From: Bacteroidota bacterium
Lineage (GTDB): Bacteria > Bacteroidota > Bacteroidia > Chitinophagales > Chitinophagaceae
Length of the DNA: 64,000 nucleotides
Assembly (NCBI GenBank): GCA_005882315.1
Contig: VBAR01000003.1
Coordinates: 564,907 to 628,906 of the forward strand
Reading direction: 5' to 3'
A program made the position numbers and the translations under genes. The notes beneath the pieces are model-generated. The model saw only the letters and a program-made list of their open reading frames with translations, had not been told where the DNA came from and searched no databases. Positions 9,494 to 17,489 of this stretch are shown here, one piece after another (positions within the stretch are counted from its first letter, which is position 1; each line of letters starts with the position of its first letter).

Positions 9494-10498
9494 TCATTTT
9501 ATTTTAATAGTAAAAACTGCAGGAACTGGTCTTTGTACTCCTTCAGAAGAAGGTTTGATAGTTGTTTTACCATTCACAAGCATGCAACTACTACCACCAC
9601 CATCAAGATTCAATGCTTCCCAACAACCAAGATCTTTTAATATTTGTGCCTCTTGGTTTAATGTTGCCCCTTCTGCTATCATAGGAAATCTACCTTGTAC
9701 AACGAGTATTATAAGTTTATTATCCTTTGTATATCCCATTGCTGTTCGTGGATGTTTATCATTGATGGCTTTACCTGCAAATTTTATTTCTTCATTGTTA
9801 GTTATTTTTATTTCACCTTCTTGCAATAATACCGGGCCTCCCCCTATAGCCGATTGCATTTTCCATTTGAGAAACCCCTTTGGGGCATGCAAACTTATTT
9901 TTTCATGCAAGTGACCGTCATACTTAGCCCTGTAAGTCTTTACGAATTTTGAATTGATTGTTGTCGCTGAGTCCTTGTATGCCTCGACCGGATGTTGGCT
10001 TGCAAGTGGACGTTTTGCAAAAGAGTCAGAGTATACCCATGCAATATCAGCATTGCCTTTTTTGTCAATACCGATTGCACTACCAAACGGATGACGATAT
10101 GTAAATGTGTCTTTTCCTCTACCGTTTATTGTATGAATGTTATAACCGACTAGTCTTGAATCATCAATTACCACATTCAGGTTTTGGTTTGTTTCAAATG
10201 AAAAGAAAGTACAGTTAACAACAAGCAACGGCTGCTTATTCTTTTCATAGAATTGCGAAGGAGTTAATCTTCTTTTATAAGTTGTATCAGCATCAAACAA
10301 AAGATGTTTGTCTTTCAGGTCAGCAATAACATAATAAGCAATATTGGGTTTGCCATCAAACATAGAATCAGTTGTTTTAAACACATGAACTGATCCTGGC
10401 AAAGGCTGGTAGAGTGAATCAACATTCTGCCATTTGAGTTGTGCAAAAACCTGAACTGAAAATGAAAATAGCATTGCAACTAAAAAGAATATTTTCAT
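9494..10498 (-). CDS. Phosphodiester glycosidase family protein (NAGPA-like), exported
   Basis: 334 residues with a clean signal peptide (cleavage after about VFAQ, residue 19-20). The domain from about 70 to 334 has the hallmarks of the phosphodiester glycosidase / DUF2233 family: VVNCTFFSF, IGGGPVLL, HPRTAMGYT, and the strong C-terminal LNLDGGGSSCMLVNG. Related proteins hydrolyse phosphodiester-linked N-acetylglucosamine (mammalian uncovering enzyme) or act on cell-wall sugars; the bacterial substrate here is unknown. It lies 8 bp after the Rossmann-fold gene on the same strand and may be co-transcribed. Confidence 0.85.
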   Translation of the reverse strand: MKIFFLVAMLFSFSVQVFAQLKWQNVDSLYQPLPGSVHVFKTTDSMFDGKPNIAYYVIADLKDKHLLFDADTTYKRRLTPSQFYEKNKQPLLVVNCTFFSFETNQNLNVVIDDSRLVGYNIHTINGRGKDTFTYRHPFGSAIGIDKKGNADIAWVYSDSFAKRPLASQHPVEAYKDSATTINSKFVKTYRAKYDGHLHEKISLHAPKGFLKWKMQSAIGGGPVLLQEGEIKITNNEEIKFAGKAINDKHPRTAMGYTKDNKLIILVVQGRFPMIAEGATLNQEAQILKDLGCWEALNLDGGGSSCMLVNGKTTIKPSSEGVQRPVPAVFTIKIK

Positions 10499-10506
10499 GG
10501 GTGGTA

Positions 10507-11184
10507 TTACTGTTTTGATAGCGAAATTATATCTTTTACCTCCAGCACTTTTTTCTCATATCCTTTAGTCACAGCATTGATCATTGCCATACCAATTTGT
10601 TTCAATGAGACAATTGAGTCGGAACTAAAAAATTTAATGACAGGTAATAGCCAACCCATATATGTGTAAAGCTTCAATGTATTTTTCAATCCCTTTGTGG
10701 GTTGAATTATACCGGGTCGAAAATTATAGGCCTGTTTAAAACCAAGCTTTAGCAAATCATTTTCTGTTTTGCCTTTTACTCTTGCCCACATCATTCTTCC
10801 TTTTTCAGTACTGTCGGTACTGGCACCAGAAATATAACAGAAACTTATTCCGGGGTTTTGTTTCAAAACAGTTTCGGCAAAATTCATCGTCAGCGTATAA
10901 GTCATCCGGTAATACTCGGGTTCCTTCATTCCAACGGATGAAACACCGAGACAAAAGAAACAGGCATTATATCCTGCTAACTGATTTTCTACCGGCGAAA
11001 GATGGAAAAAATCCGCATGAACAATTTCTTTCAACTTGGGATGCGATACGCCGCAGGATCTCCGGTTGATAACTAAAACCGATTCCACTGCATCATTCTG
11101 CAAGCATTCATGCATTACCCCCTCACCTACCATACCTGTGGCACCGGTTAGAATTACCTTGAGTTTTAATTGCTGACCATTCAT
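10507..11184 (-). CDS. NAD(P)-binding Rossmann-fold protein (HTATIP2/atypical SDR-like)
   Basis: 225 residues. The N-terminal VILTGATGMVGEGVMHECL (about 10-28) is a dinucleotide-binding glycine-rich loop of extended or atypical SDR proteins. The ACFFCLGVSS segment, the YISGASTDS segment and a YRMTY region resemble short NAD(P)H-binding proteins of the HTATIP2 type. The substrate is not evident. It is followed by the NAGPA-like gene with an 8-bp gap. A strong inverted-repeat element lies upstream (11240-11366). Confidence 0.75.
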   Translation of the reverse strand: MNGQQLKLKVILTGATGMVGEGVMHECLQNDAVESVLVINRRSCGVSHPKLKEIVHADFFHLSPVENQLAGYNACFFCLGVSSVGMKEPEYYRMTYTLTMNFAETVLKQNPGISFCYISGASTDSTEKGRMMWARVKGKTENDLLKLGFKQAYNFRPGIIQPTKGLKNTLKLYTYMGWLLPVIKFFSSDSIVSLKQIGMAMINAVTKGYEKKVLEVKDIISLSKQ

Positions 11185-11239
11185 AAGGATTAAAGTTACA
11201 GGAATAGTTTATTCGGCGACACCTGTTCTGCTCAATATT

Positions 11240-11366
11240 AGTGTCTCAATTTGAGATCAGGTTGTTGTGAATTCTTTTTGAACCACATAGACACATAGAA
11301 CTCCTATGTGAAAACCTATGTAACTATGTTCCTATGTGGTTCAATTGTTTTTCAAACTGAGACACT
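11240..11366. repeat. Nested inverted-repeat element in intergenic region
   Basis: A 127-bp structure with two nested inverted repeats. The outer arms AGTGTCTCAATTTGA (11240-11254) and TCAAACTGAGACACT (11352-11366) pair with one mismatch. The inner arms TTGAACCACATAG (11278-11290) and CTATGTGGTTCAA (11332-11344) pair perfectly. Between them are several CCTATGTR/ACATAG units. It contains no reading frame and lies between two minus-strand genes. It may be a miniature mobile element or a transcript hairpin. The sequence at 22393-22400 (AATTGAGACA) shares the outer-arm motif. Confidence 0.8.
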
Positions 11367-11383
11367 ACTGCTTAATAATATGA

Positions 11384-13027
11384 TCAACCGAATTTTGTTT
11401 TAATAAACAAACGTATTGCTGTCAATCCGGTAACGATAATAGTAGTATAAAAAAATCCTGTTGTTATGTTACTATCGGGCCGATAAATAAGTAACATTGT
11501 TGAGCAGACCAATAACAATCCCATAATAAATACAAAAGCAAGCCGGTTGGTACCCTGGCGCAAAGCTTTATTCGTAAAACTATCCTCCCTGAAATTGATC
11601 TCGTGGCGGAGTACACCTTTACGCAGGTTGCTTACTATTTCTTTAATGTCTTTTGGAAGCGTATCGACGAGGTAAAGATAATCTTCAGCAGAGTTGACGA
11701 TCTTTCCCCATATATTTTCCCAACTAAATTTTTCAACTATTCTTTCTCTTGCATAAGGTTTAATAAATTCTATCACCGAAATATCAGCATCAAGGTCTTC
11801 TGCAAATTTTTGAATAGTACCGATCGCTTTTATAAGCATATAAAGACTTGAAGGCACTTTTAATCCATGCCGTAAAATGATACGGAAGGATTCCGTCATA
11901 ATATTAGAAACATTCATTTTCCCGTATGATATATAACTGTATTTCTGTACCAGTTCATTAATATCAAATTCCAGCTCTTCCATGTTTTTATAATACCCTA
12001 TTTCCATCAGGCCCAGCAATGCTTTAGCAATTTTATGTTCATTATTTTCCGAAAAGCCAAGCAGGAAGCTGATGAGTGCATCGATCTGTTTAGGCTTAAG
12101 ACCTGACGTCATCCCATGATCAAGTAGGATCAATTGATTGTTTTTACCAATAAACATATTTCCCGCATGCGGATCAGCATGAAAAAAACCATACTTCAGG
12201 ATCATTTTAATAATGACATGTGTTCCGTTCTCTGCAATTTTTTTAGTATCATATCCATTCTCTTTCATTCCTTTTATATCACCGGGTCTTAATCCTTCCA
12301 CCCATTCCATTACCAATACTTTTTGTGTAGTAAACTTGTTATATACTTCGGGGATATGAACGGAAAAATCGTCTTTAAACATTTCTGAAAAACGCATCAT
12401 GTTTGATGCTTCGTTAGCGAAATCAAGTTCCTTCATCATGATAGCGCCGAAATCTTCTACAAAACTCACAAGATTAAAATTGGCCAGCTCCGGGTAAGAT
12501 TTTACAGCTTGTTGTGCCAATAGTTTCATCAGTACCAAGTCAAGCCTGATCTTTTGTTTGATATGCGGACGCTGTACCTTGACTGCCACAACCCGTCCAT
12601 CTTTTAATACAGCTTTATAAACCTGCGCAATGGAAGCAGATGCTACTGGATCAGGGTCTATCTGTTCAAATATTTCATTAATATGATCGCCTAGTTCTTC
12701 TTCGATAATAAGATATGCAAGATCATTATCAAAAGGCTTAGCTGAGGTTTGCAATTTTTTTAATTCAACTCTTAATTGTTCAGAAACAAGGTCAGGTCTG
12801 TCAGCAACGATCTGCCCGAACTTGATGAATGTAGGGCCGAGATCCTCAACCACCAGGCGGATACGTTCGGAACGGGTCATCAGTTTTTTCCGCTTCGGAT
12901 CAACAAACCGGCGGATAGGCCGACGGGTAAAAAACCATTGGGTGAAACTATGCCGGATGATAATAAAAAGAATATTGAGGAAGCGGAAAAAATTCCTGAA
13001 GAACCGATTGAGGCGGAAAATCCACAT
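11384..13027 (-). CDS. ABC1/UbiB-family protein kinase-like protein
   Basis: 547 residues with the ABC1/ADCK (UbiB, AarF) atypical kinase domain. Visible motifs are the KFGQ motif (FIKFGQIVADRPDLV, about 69-84), ASIAQVYKAVLKDGRVVAVKVQRP (A-rich loop and catalytic Lys), HADPHAGN with the catalytic Asp, and LLDHG for metal binding. Two hydrophobic segments at the C-terminus (about 495-545) anchor it in the inner membrane. The family is linked to ubiquinone or other isoprenoid lipid metabolism. The YtxH gene lies upstream on the same strand, about 105 bp away. Confidence 0.9.
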   Translation of the reverse strand: MWIFRLNRFFRNFFRFLNILFIIIRHSFTQWFFTRRPIRRFVDPKRKKLMTRSERIRLVVEDLGPTFIKFGQIVADRPDLVSEQLRVELKKLQTSAKPFDNDLAYLIIEEELGDHINEIFEQIDPDPVASASIAQVYKAVLKDGRVVAVKVQRPHIKQKIRLDLVLMKLLAQQAVKSYPELANFNLVSFVEDFGAIMMKELDFANEASNMMRFSEMFKDDFSVHIPEVYNKFTTQKVLVMEWVEGLRPGDIKGMKENGYDTKKIAENGTHVIIKMILKYGFFHADPHAGNMFIGKNNQLILLDHGMTSGLKPKQIDALISFLLGFSENNEHKIAKALLGLMEIGYYKNMEELEFDINELVQKYSYISYGKMNVSNIMTESFRIILRHGLKVPSSLYMLIKAIGTIQKFAEDLDADISVIEFIKPYARERIVEKFSWENIWGKIVNSAEDYLYLVDTLPKDIKEIVSNLRKGVLRHEINFREDSFTNKALRQGTNRLAFVFIMGLLLVCSTMLLIYRPDSNITTGFFYTTIIVTGLTAIRLFIKTKFG

Positions 13028-13083
13028 ACTGATTAATTTAATAGCGCTGATTACACAGGCACCGGGTTTAGCTGCTCAATAAC

Positions 13084-13109
13084 AAAGGAGCCCTGAACAT
13101 GGCTCCTTT
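13084..13109. terminator. Intergenic hairpin between YtxH and ABC1 genes
   Basis: A 9-bp perfect stem AAAGGAGCC / GGCTCCTTT (13084-13092 with 13101-13109) with an 8-base loop. On the minus strand, the direction of both neighbours, no T run follows, so it may be a weak terminator, a processing site or a stabilising hairpin. On the plus strand it is followed by ATTGAAAAAAA. Confidence 0.45.
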
Positions 13110-13134
13110 ATTGAAAAAAATGATTACTGTAGAG

Positions 13135-13449
13135 TTATGCAGGATATTCCTTCATTTCCATTTCTTCCCTCACCTCTTCCTTCGCAGGTCTTGAAGATTC
13201 TATGATCTGTAAAACCTTTTTACGAACATCTTCACTCAGTCCTGCAATATTTTGCTTAAAGATCTCTTTAAGCTCTCTCAAATCCTCTGCTTTAATGTTT
13301 TTCAGGTTAGTGATATCCTTCCACTTATCCTTCAGTTTACCAAACGAATCACCCAATTTCTTTTGGGTTTCAGTGCCTTTTTCCGGCGCCATGATCATAC
13401 CCAACGCAATACCTGCAGCCGTTGCGGCCAATAGAGTTTTTGTTCCCAT
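13135..13449 (-). CDS. YtxH domain-containing protein
   Basis: 104 residues. It begins with a short hydrophobic glycine-rich segment (about residues 4-22, LLAATAAGIALGMIMAPEKG) ending in the APEKGTETQKKL motif typical of YtxH/gas-vesicle-like small proteins. The remainder is charged amphipathic helix rich in Lys and Glu. Such proteins are usually envelope-associated and often general-stress linked; their biochemical role is unknown. The gene starts at ATG 13449, 152 bp before the divergent SRPBCC gene. Confidence 0.8.
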   Translation of the reverse strand: MGTKTLLAATAAGIALGMIMAPEKGTETQKKLGDSFGKLKDKWKDITNLKNIKAEDLRELKEIFKQNIAGLSEDVRKKVLQIIESSRPAKEEVREEMEMKEYPA

Positions 13450-13601
13450 GATTATTTTGTTTTATTGAATAAAGTTAGATTTTCAAGAACCTTGCCAAAG
13501 ATGACAAGCCCGTCATTTACAACCAGCCTGTGAGAAAAATGACCGATACATAATTCTGGCATTAATTTTTGGGTATCCTTATGAATCAAAAGTTTTTTAA
13601 A

Positions 13602-14051
13602 ATGAAAAACAATATAACCGGCCGTGTAGAGCTTGAAATAAATGCTCCTGTAGAAAAAGTATGGGAAGCACTGACAAAGCCAGAAATAATAAAGCAATAT
13701 TTTTTTGGCACTAATACATTTACAGACTGGAAAATGGGAAGCCCGATCATTTTCAGAGGTGAGTGGGAAGGAAAAACCTATGAAGACAAAGGCACTATAC
13801 TGGAGGTAGATAAATATAAAATGATCAAATACGATTACTGGAGTTCAATGTCGGGTATTGAAGATAAGCCTGAAAATTATGTCATCATTACTTATCACCT
13901 GACGCAGGTTGATAGTAAGACAAAACTTGTAATAACCCAGGAAAATATTCCTGATGAAAAAATGAAAGAACATTCCGAAGAGAACTGGAAAAAAATTATG
14001 ACTGATATGAAAAGATTAGTGGAAAAGAAATCATTTAGTTTAAGCGCATAA
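13602..14051 (+). CDS. SRPBCC (AHSA1/START-like) domain protein
   Basis: About 149 residues. The opening VELEINAPVEKVWEALTKPEIIKQYFFG and the later FRGEWEGKTYEDKGTILEVDKYKMIKYDYWS pattern are typical of the SRPBCC / AHSA1 fold, a ligand-binding cavity of unknown specificity. A C-terminal helix (ENWKKIMTDMKRLVE) closes the fold. Three starts are possible: TTG 13569, ATG 13581 and ATG 13602. I chose 13602 because it sits directly before the conserved first strand. It stands alone, divergent from YtxH and convergent with the DUF4304 gene. Confidence 0.8.
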   Translation: MKNNITGRVELEINAPVEKVWEALTKPEIIKQYFFGTNTFTDWKMGSPIIFRGEWEGKTYEDKGTILEVDKYKMIKYDYWSSMSGIEDKPENYVIITYHLTQVDSKTKLVITQENIPDEKMKEHSEENWKKIMTDMKRLVEKKSFSLSA

Positions 14052-14139
14052 TCAACCTGTCGAAACCGGTGCTGATAGCGAACAAAAGATGAGGATTTAT
14101 TCGTCAGCCAGCATAGCAGCCCAATGTTAGCTGTTGTTT

Positions 14140-14757
14140 TTAATCCGTCAATTTGTATTTATCTCTATACTCAAACAGTGTTGATTTCATATTGTTAAAA
14201 GTGTACTTGTCTTGTTTAAGTTTGTCATACTCCAATTGTGCTTTGTCAAACTGCTCATACTCTCCAAAAATTATCAGTCTGGCAAACTTGACGAGGTTAA
14301 TATTCTCGTCTTGCAATAATTGTAATACGTCAGATTTGGTTTTGCTTCTTTCAAAATAGGGAACAATAAAGTTGAGAACATTGTCTGTTGTCTCTCTCTT
14401 TAATTCTGTGATGTCAGTACTTAAATCTATGTCGAACCACTTGTCAATATTGTATTTCAGCTTTCCGATTCTTTGTCTGATTGCACAATCGGGTTCTGTT
14501 GGATAAGAGGGGATTTCGCCATTATGATATGTATAAAAAGTCAGCCAATATTCAGGTATAAAAAGCCCTGTGTTAATTGTAAAAGAGATATGGTCTTTTG
14601 AATAAAACGAACTCTTCTGAACATTAATAATTTGTCCAAGGTCTTGAAGTTGTCGATAAAAATTGTTCCCTTTCTTTTTAAAACCCAATGGCTTTAAAAT
14701 TGTCTGAAAACAATCCTTAATTATTATGTCAAAATTTTGTTCTGTAACGGTCTTCAT
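14140..14757 (-). CDS. DUF4304 domain-containing protein
   Basis: 205 residues, no signal peptide, apparently cytoplasmic. The N-terminal half (FKKKGNNFYRQLQDLGQIINVQKSSFYSKD and the SFTINTGLFIPEYW segment) matches the DUF4304 pattern found in small accessory proteins. The C-terminal half is helical and charged. It is the last of eight consecutive minus-strand small genes (14140-19372). After its stop is the sequence AACAGCTAACATTGGGCTGC (minus strand, about 14120-14139), which shares AACATTG with the repeated spacer found later in the array. Function unknown; families of this kind often sit in mobile or toxin-immunity contexts. Confidence 0.75.
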   Translation of the reverse strand: MKTVTEQNFDIIIKDCFQTILKPLGFKKKGNNFYRQLQDLGQIINVQKSSFYSKDHISFTINTGLFIPEYWLTFYTYHNGEIPSYPTEPDCAIRQRIGKLKYNIDKWFDIDLSTDITELKRETTDNVLNFIVPYFERSKTKSDVLQLLQDENINLVKFARLIIFGEYEQFDKAQLEYDKLKQDKYTFNNMKSTLFEYRDKYKLTD

Positions 14758-14802
14758 AAAATAACAGTTAAGGTATGTATTGCCGCAATTTACGAAGCTC
14801 TT

Positions 14803-15201
14803 TTAAATTTTATGATCGTCGGTAAGTTCCTGTGTTAACTTAGTGAAACCTATTACGTTTCCGTTATCATCATGAAGTGCGGTGATAAGAATACTTCCCC
14901 AGAATATATTTCCATCTTTTCTAACCCGCCGCCCTATATGACGGGCACGGCCTTCTTTTTTTGCTAATTCAATTAATTGTTCAGGTAGCCCGGACTGCCT
15001 GTCTTGCGGCATATAAAAGATCCTGAAGTTCTGCCCAAGGATCTCATCTTCTTTATACCCTTTTATTTTTTCAGCTCCCTTATTCCATGATAAAATAGTT
15101 CCGTCAGCATCCATCAAAATGATAGCATAATCCTGTATCTCAGCGATCATTTTTTGGTGCAGCTTCTCAAGTATTTCCTTTTTTTCCATATCTGATTTCA
15201 T
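14803..15201 (-). CDS. Single PAS-domain protein
   Basis: 132 residues from ATG 15201 (a TTG at 15213 also opens the frame). After a short coiled helix the whole protein is one PAS fold: AIILMDADGTILSWNKGAEKIKGYKEDEILGQNF (about 25-58), then IFYMPQDR and the PAC-like end IGRRVRKDGNIFWGSILITALHDDNGNVIGFTKLTQE. No histidine kinase, cyclase or DNA-binding part is attached, so it would need a partner, or it may have lost its output domain. The C-terminus DDHKI ends shortly after the PAC segment. Confidence 0.85.
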   Translation of the reverse strand: MKSDMEKKEILEKLHQKMIAEIQDYAIILMDADGTILSWNKGAEKIKGYKEDEILGQNFRIFYMPQDRQSGLPEQLIELAKKEGRARHIGRRVRKDGNIFWGSILITALHDDNGNVIGFTKLTQELTDDHKI

Positions 15202-15349
15202 AACGAGGCGCAAAAATAAGTAAACGTTGCTTTTAATATGCTCTTAATATGCTTTTATTAACCTGAAGCAAGTCACTTATAAATCATGTTTCAACTTCTA
15301 TAAAGATCCATGCTTCCTTTTAAAAGTTTAAATTTTTTCAGCTTTAGTT

Positions 15350-15402
15350 CTGTCAGGCTGAGCTTGGTTGTCACCCTGAGCTTATCGAAGGGCTGCTCAG
15401 CC
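15350..15402. repeat. 52-bp palindromic repeat, copy 1
   Basis: The same 52-bp sequence occurs at 16204-16255 with two differences. It begins CTGTCAGGCTGAGCTTGG and ends with a TGCTCAGC segment, and holds the internal repeat CTGAGCTT twice plus a terminal GCTGAG/CTCAGC pairing. The two copies stand in the same orientation on either side of the gene at 15397-16155. Copy 1 supplies that gene's TGA stop (15397-15399). Confidence 0.9.
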
Positions 15403-16155
15403 ATTTTCCTTTTTTGCTGACAATATTTTAATGTCGGAATACAAATAAATGCCTGCAACCATTATTGCTCCAAGTCCTGCTGCAATACTCTTAGCTGTCA
15501 ATGGTTGCAAAACCAAATAAACACCAAATACAATTAGGAAAATGCAAAAAGGATACACAAAAAGTCGGAATATAATTCTCTTTATGCTCCACTCATTGAT
15601 CTGATTCTCAATTTTGATCTCTGCTGGTTTATTATTCAAAACGTCAGTCAGGTTTTTTATGAATGTGCTAATATTCTTTCTATTCACGCCGAATGAAGTA
15701 AACGATGAGAAATTTTTTGGATCGCAGATGCTGTTTACTAAAAGCCGGTCTTTGTCTTTTATAATTATTATTACTTCCCAACTACCTCTGTATGCTTTGA
15801 AAAAATTCTCGCTGTTGCTATCTATTCGCAATTCTAAGTCTGTAACAGTTCGTTTAATGGCTTCTTGAAATTCTTCTTCTGTAAAGTTGGCTTTATACTC
15901 TTTAAAACGTAGTCGCCTGTATTGAACAATAGCAAAGAAAATAGCAAGGGCTAAAAACGGCCATAAACTATTTATAAGTTCATTTGTTGACCGAACTCCT
16001 GTGTAAGAATTCAGGTAAATTTCGATTAAATCTTTAAAAAGCAATACCACAAGGAATAGAAAAAAAATTACAATCCCATAATGATTAAAAGTCTGACCCA
16101 AAGTCAGCTTTAATCTTTTAGTGTTCTTCATTGTGGTTATCCACTTTTGTTTCAT
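15397..16155 (-). CDS. Hypothetical membrane protein, four predicted TM segments
   Basis: 252 residues; not a family I recognise. Hydrophobic segments lie at about 27-45 and 67-82 and again near the C-terminus (about 195-215 and 220-240). The soluble middle (about 85-190) has mixed helix and strand and contains YRRLRFKEYKANFTEEEFQEAIKRT. Starts are ATG 16155 or ATG at codon 9; both keep all TM segments. The gene is bracketed by two copies of a 52-bp palindromic repeat, and the downstream copy provides the stop codon. This bracketing suggests that gene and repeats may have moved together. Confidence 0.65.
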   Translation of the reverse strand: MKQKWITTMKNTKRLKLTLGQTFNHYGIVIFFLFLVVLLFKDLIEIYLNSYTGVRSTNELINSLWPFLALAIFFAIVQYRRLRFKEYKANFTEEEFQEAIKRTVTDLELRIDSNSENFFKAYRGSWEVIIIIKDKDRLLVNSICDPKNFSSFTSFGVNRKNISTFIKNLTDVLNNKPAEIKIENQINEWSIKRIIFRLFVYPFCIFLIVFGVYLVLQPLTAKSIAAGLGAIMVAGIYLYSDIKILSAKKENG

Positions 16156-16160
16156 TTATG

Positions 16161-16201
16161 CAGTTGTTGGTATTAAAGTTCGGGAATTTTCTTTTATAGT
16201 T
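16161..16201. repeat. Spacer repeat, truncated copy (D)
   Basis: CAGTTGTTGGTATTAAAGTT followed by CGGGAATTTTCTTTTATAGTT resembles the left part of the spacers at 16801, 17361 and 18861 (TACGGGATTTTCTTTTATAGTT). The remaining part is missing and the 52-bp palindromic repeat begins three bases later, as if it had been inserted into the spacer. Confidence 0.65.
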
Positions 16202-16203
16202 AT

Positions 16204-16255
16204 CTGTCAGGCTGAGCTTGGTTGTCACCCTGAGCTTGTCGAAGGGTTGCTCAGC
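16204..16255. repeat. 52-bp palindromic repeat, copy 2
   Basis: Second copy of the repeat at 15350-15402; 50 of 52 positions are the same by eye. It lies between the start of the 252-residue membrane protein gene and the end of the next gene and interrupts the truncated spacer copy D. Confidence 0.9.
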
Positions 16256-16287
16256 TTTTGTACTAACTGTTCATCAGGTATAAAAGA

Positions 16288-16794
16288 TTATTTCCGATCT
16301 CCCCACATATTAAATTTATAATAGCCCAAATACTTTAATTCGTTTAAAGCTGTTTTTAATTCTCCTACGTTTGAATAGAAAAAACTGTCGATCTTAATTA
16401 ATACATTTCCGTCTTTTATTATTCCTACTGTTTCGAAGTTCCGTGTTATAGTTGTGTGTCGCTTATGCGTATCAAAATAACCATCCAATTCAGTAAACGA
16501 GTAAGTTCGACCTGTCCTAAAAATTATATTCCTGATGCTTATTATTTTATTGATATGATCAATCGTGATACTTTTTACATAAAAACACATAATAGAAAGG
16601 ATGAATATTGCCAGGAAAAGAAGAGCCATTATTGATTGCCAAAGATCATATTCGTTCGAAAATTTTATCCTGATCCAATATGCATAGGGGGTATGCCACT
16701 CCCAAAGCCAGTAAAGTGCAATTGCTATGAGAAAAGCAACCATGAGCATAAACATCCAAAAGCCCCAAAAACTATATCTCGATTTTATAACCAT
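16288..16794 (-). CDS. Hypothetical membrane protein, two TM segments
   Basis: 168 residues; no known family recognised. Two hydrophobic segments lie at about 10-30 and 50-72, followed by a cytoplasmic or periplasmic domain of about 95 residues with alternating strands (TIDHINKIISIRNIIFRTGRTYSFTELDGYF), reminiscent of small bacterial PH-like membrane proteins, but this is a guess. Starts at ATG 16794, and a full spacer repeat (copy A) lies immediately upstream. It is part of the same-strand array. Confidence 0.65.
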   Translation of the reverse strand: MVIKSRYSFWGFWMFMLMVAFLIAIALYWLWEWHTPYAYWIRIKFSNEYDLWQSIMALLFLAIFILSIMCFYVKSITIDHINKIISIRNIIFRTGRTYSFTELDGYFDTHKRHTTITRNFETVGIIKDGNVLIKIDSFFYSNVGELKTALNELKYLGYYKFNMWGDRK

Positions 16795-16800
16795 CTTAGA

Positions 16801-16929
16801 CTACGCCATTGTTTGTATTCAAAATACGGGATTTTCTTTTATAGTTCCCTTTACCAACAACACAAAATATAAAACCTCACAATAACAGAGTTGTTGGTGC
16901 AATGTTCTTAAGTTGGGATTTCATTAACT
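16801..16929. repeat. Array spacer repeat, copy A
   Basis: A spacer of about 120 bp shared with copies at 17361-17478 and 18861-18974. The core contains the perfect 9-bp inverted repeat ACCAACAAC (16853-16861) / GTTGTTGGT (16890-16898), with a 28-base loop holding AAAATATAAAACCTCAC. The right end CAATGTTCTTAAGTTGG lies just after the stop of the next gene (16924). It fills the whole gap between two array genes. Confidence 0.9.
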
Positions 16930-17346
16930 CCGGACACCAGCAACGGCATAAATGACAACTGAGAGAATCAAAAAAACTAAAGTAAAAACAATATATAGTA
17001 TTGTAAGCTTGGCATGTGAAATACCTGTCTTTCCTATTTTATAATTATTTGCTTGCTGCTGACATACTTTCAAATATTTTTTTGGAGCAAGTACATTAAC
17101 ATAAATCCAAATATAGATTAGGGTGCCAATTCCAAATATTATAAGCATAGCTGTTGACATGGAGTTTATCAATGTTATTTGAAATAAACCCGAAAAAAGC
17201 ATATGAAAAGAAGCAAGATTAGCTATCAGTAATAGAACCATACATAATGCCGCTGTTTGAGCAGAATTTTCTTTGTCAACCGATAAATAATACCTAACAT
17301 TCCAATAGTAAAGCTTACAAAAAGTTATTCTGAAAAATTTCTTCAT
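16924..17346 (-). CDS. Hypothetical membrane protein, three TM segments
   Basis: 140 residues; not recognised. Hydrophobic segments at about 33-55, 62-83 and 115-137; the short loops are basic. The gene starts at ATG 17346 and is bounded on both sides by spacer repeats (copy A downstream, copy B upstream), so gene plus one spacer forms a unit of about 560 bp, like the next unit upstream. Nothing in the sequence points to a function. Confidence 0.65.
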   Translation of the reverse strand: MKKFFRITFCKLYYWNVRYYLSVDKENSAQTAALCMVLLLIANLASFHMLFSGLFQITLINSMSTAMLIIFGIGTLIYIWIYVNVLAPKKYLKVCQQQANNYKIGKTGISHAKLTILYIVFTLVFLILSVVIYAVAGVRS

Positions 17347-17360
17347 ATGTCATACTATTT

Positions 17361-17478
17361 ACGCCGTTGTTAGTATTCAAAATACGGGATTTTCCTTTAT
17401 AGTTTCTTATACCAACAACACAAAATATAAAACCTCACGATAACAGAGTTGTTGGTGCAATGTTCTTAAGTTGGAATT
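17361..17478. repeat. Array spacer repeat, copy B
   Basis: Near copy of the spacer at 16801, with the same ACCAACAAC / GTTGTTGGT inverted repeat (17411-17419 and 17449-17457). The left end reads ACGCCGTTGTTAGTATTC, the right end CAATGTTCTTAAGTTGG. It fills the gap between the gene starting at 17346 and the gene ending at 17490. Confidence 0.9.
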
Positions 17479-17489
17479 GCATCTAAAAG

